Source of the DNA: Clostridium sp.
GTDB lineage: Bacteria > Bacillota_A > Clostridia > Lachnospirales > Lachnospiraceae
Length of the DNA stretch: 7,355 nucleotides
Assembly: GCA_023666975.1 (NCBI GenBank)
Contig: JAMPAW010000160.1
Location: 1 to 7,355 of the forward strand
Direction of reading: 5' to 3'
How positions within the stretch are numbered: position 1 is the stretch's first letter; the number at the start of each line of letters is the position of its first letter. Of the stretch, positions 6,817 to 7,355 are shown one piece after another. Below the pieces are notes generated by a model. The model saw nothing but the letters and a program-made list of their open reading frames with translations, had not been told where the DNA came from and ran no database searches. The position numbers and the translations under genes are program-made.

Positions 6817-7355
6817 ATGAAGCAATATGTTTATGCGGATAATGCCGCAACCACACAAGTTGACAGGATTGCAGTTGACGCAATGACACCGTATCTTTTG
6901 GAAGAATACGGCAATGCGTCTCAGTCTTATGCTTTCTCCCGAGCGCCTAAAAAAGCTTTACAGGAGGCAAGGGAGATAATTGCTGCCTGTATTGGTGCGT
7001 CTTCGGATGAGGTTTTCTTCACTTCCGGTGGAACAGAAAGTGATAATTGGGCTATTAAAGGCATAGCCATGCCTGACGAGGGAACTCATACGATTATCAC
7101 CTCGTCTTTTGAGCATCATGCGGTTTTGCACTCATGCGCAGCGATGGAGAGGCAAGGGCATAGGGTTGTTTACCTTAAGCCTGAAAGAACAGGTGAGATT
7201 TCGCCAGATGTGTTGAGGAAGGAAATCACGGGAGATACGAAACTCGTTTCTGTGATGTACGCAAATAATGAAATTGGTTCGATTCAACCTATAAAAGACT
7301 TATCCGATATAGCACATGAAAAAGGTGCGTTATTCCACACCGATGCGGTTCAGGC
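6817..7355 (+). CDS. Cysteine desulfurase (NifS/IscS/DndA family), N-terminal part; 3' end off window
   Basis: This is a PLP-dependent, fold-type I aminotransferase-like enzyme that converts L-cysteine to L-alanine and passes the sulfur as an enzyme persulfide to acceptors for Fe-S cluster, tRNA-thiolation or DNA-phosphorothioation pathways. The 179 codons present start with the family signature VYADNAATT (5-13) and continue through EYGNASQSY (30-38), the PLP-phosphate segment SGGTESDN (70-77), the PLP-stacking His100 in EHHAVL, YANNEIGSIQP (148-158, cofactor-binding Asn) and HTDAVQ (174-179, with Asp176 and Gln179 contacting the pyridine ring). The PLP-lysine near residue 200 and the catalytic cysteine near 320-330 lie beyond the window, so activity and group I/II class cannot be confirmed; the GGTESDN form resembles NifS-like group I members. 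Position at the end of a BREX operon suggests a dedicated sulfur donor for DNA modification. A housekeeping IscS role remains possible. Confidence 0.95.
   Translation, partial: MKQYVYADNAATTQVDRIAVDAMTPYLLEEYGNASQSYAFSRAPKKALQEAREIIAACIGASSDEVFFTSGGTESDNWAIKGIAMPDEGTHTIITSSFEHHAVLHSCAAMERQGHRVVYLKPERTGEISPDVLRKEITGDTKLVSVMYANNEIGSIQPIKDLSDIAHEKGALFHTDAVQ

Noticed and set aside
6807..6817. Promoter or terminator between the small protein and the desulfurase, which would separate the desulfurase from the BREX operon
   Set aside because: The gap is only 9 bases and holds a ribosome binding site; no hairpin with a T-run and no room for -35/-10 elements. A promoter inside the preceding coding sequence cannot be excluded but none stands out.

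Overview
The window is a densely packed, single-strand (+) operon fragment from what looks like a low-to-moderate GC Gram-positive bacterium, plausibly a gut-type Clostridia/Lachnospiraceae. That guess rests on the strong AGGAGG-type ribosome binding sites, gaps of 8 to 11 bases, AT-leaning codon choice and general protein character. No marker gene fixes the taxon.

The layout from left to right is: the C-terminal part of a BrxC/PglY-like ATPase-family protein (enters from the left edge, stop at 2836); a PglZ alkaline-phosphatase-superfamily protein (2848-5148); a short BrxL AAA+ protein (5163 or 5157 to 6620); a 65-residue protein with two CxxC pairs (6610-6807); and the first 179 codons of a NifS/IscS/DndA-type cysteine desulfurase (6817 to the right edge). 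There is no room between genes for internal promoters or terminators, and every start within the window has a Shine-Dalgarno site overlapping or adjoining the preceding stop. The five genes are therefore almost certainly co-transcribed and partly translationally coupled.

The gene order brxC-pglZ-brxL, with no pglX methyltransferase, matches the rare type 4 BREX phage-defence layout. In that type a PAPS-reductase-family gene (brxP) takes the place of the methyltransferase and would be expected just left of this window. The attached cysteine desulfurase supports a sulfur-based chemistry: in Dnd and Ssp phosphorothioation systems a cysteine desulfurase supplies sulfur to a PAPS-reductase-family enzyme (DndC/SspD) that marks DNA. 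My working model is that an upstream BrxP, fed by this desulfurase and possibly helped by the small CxxC protein, marks host DNA with sulfur, while BrxC, PglZ and BrxL carry out marking-complex and anti-phage functions. The sulfur link is inference from gene context; the family assignments of PglZ, BrxL and the desulfurase rest on visible motifs.

No RNA genes, mobile elements, CRISPR arrays or substantial repeats were recognised. No gene-free stretch exceeds 11 bases.
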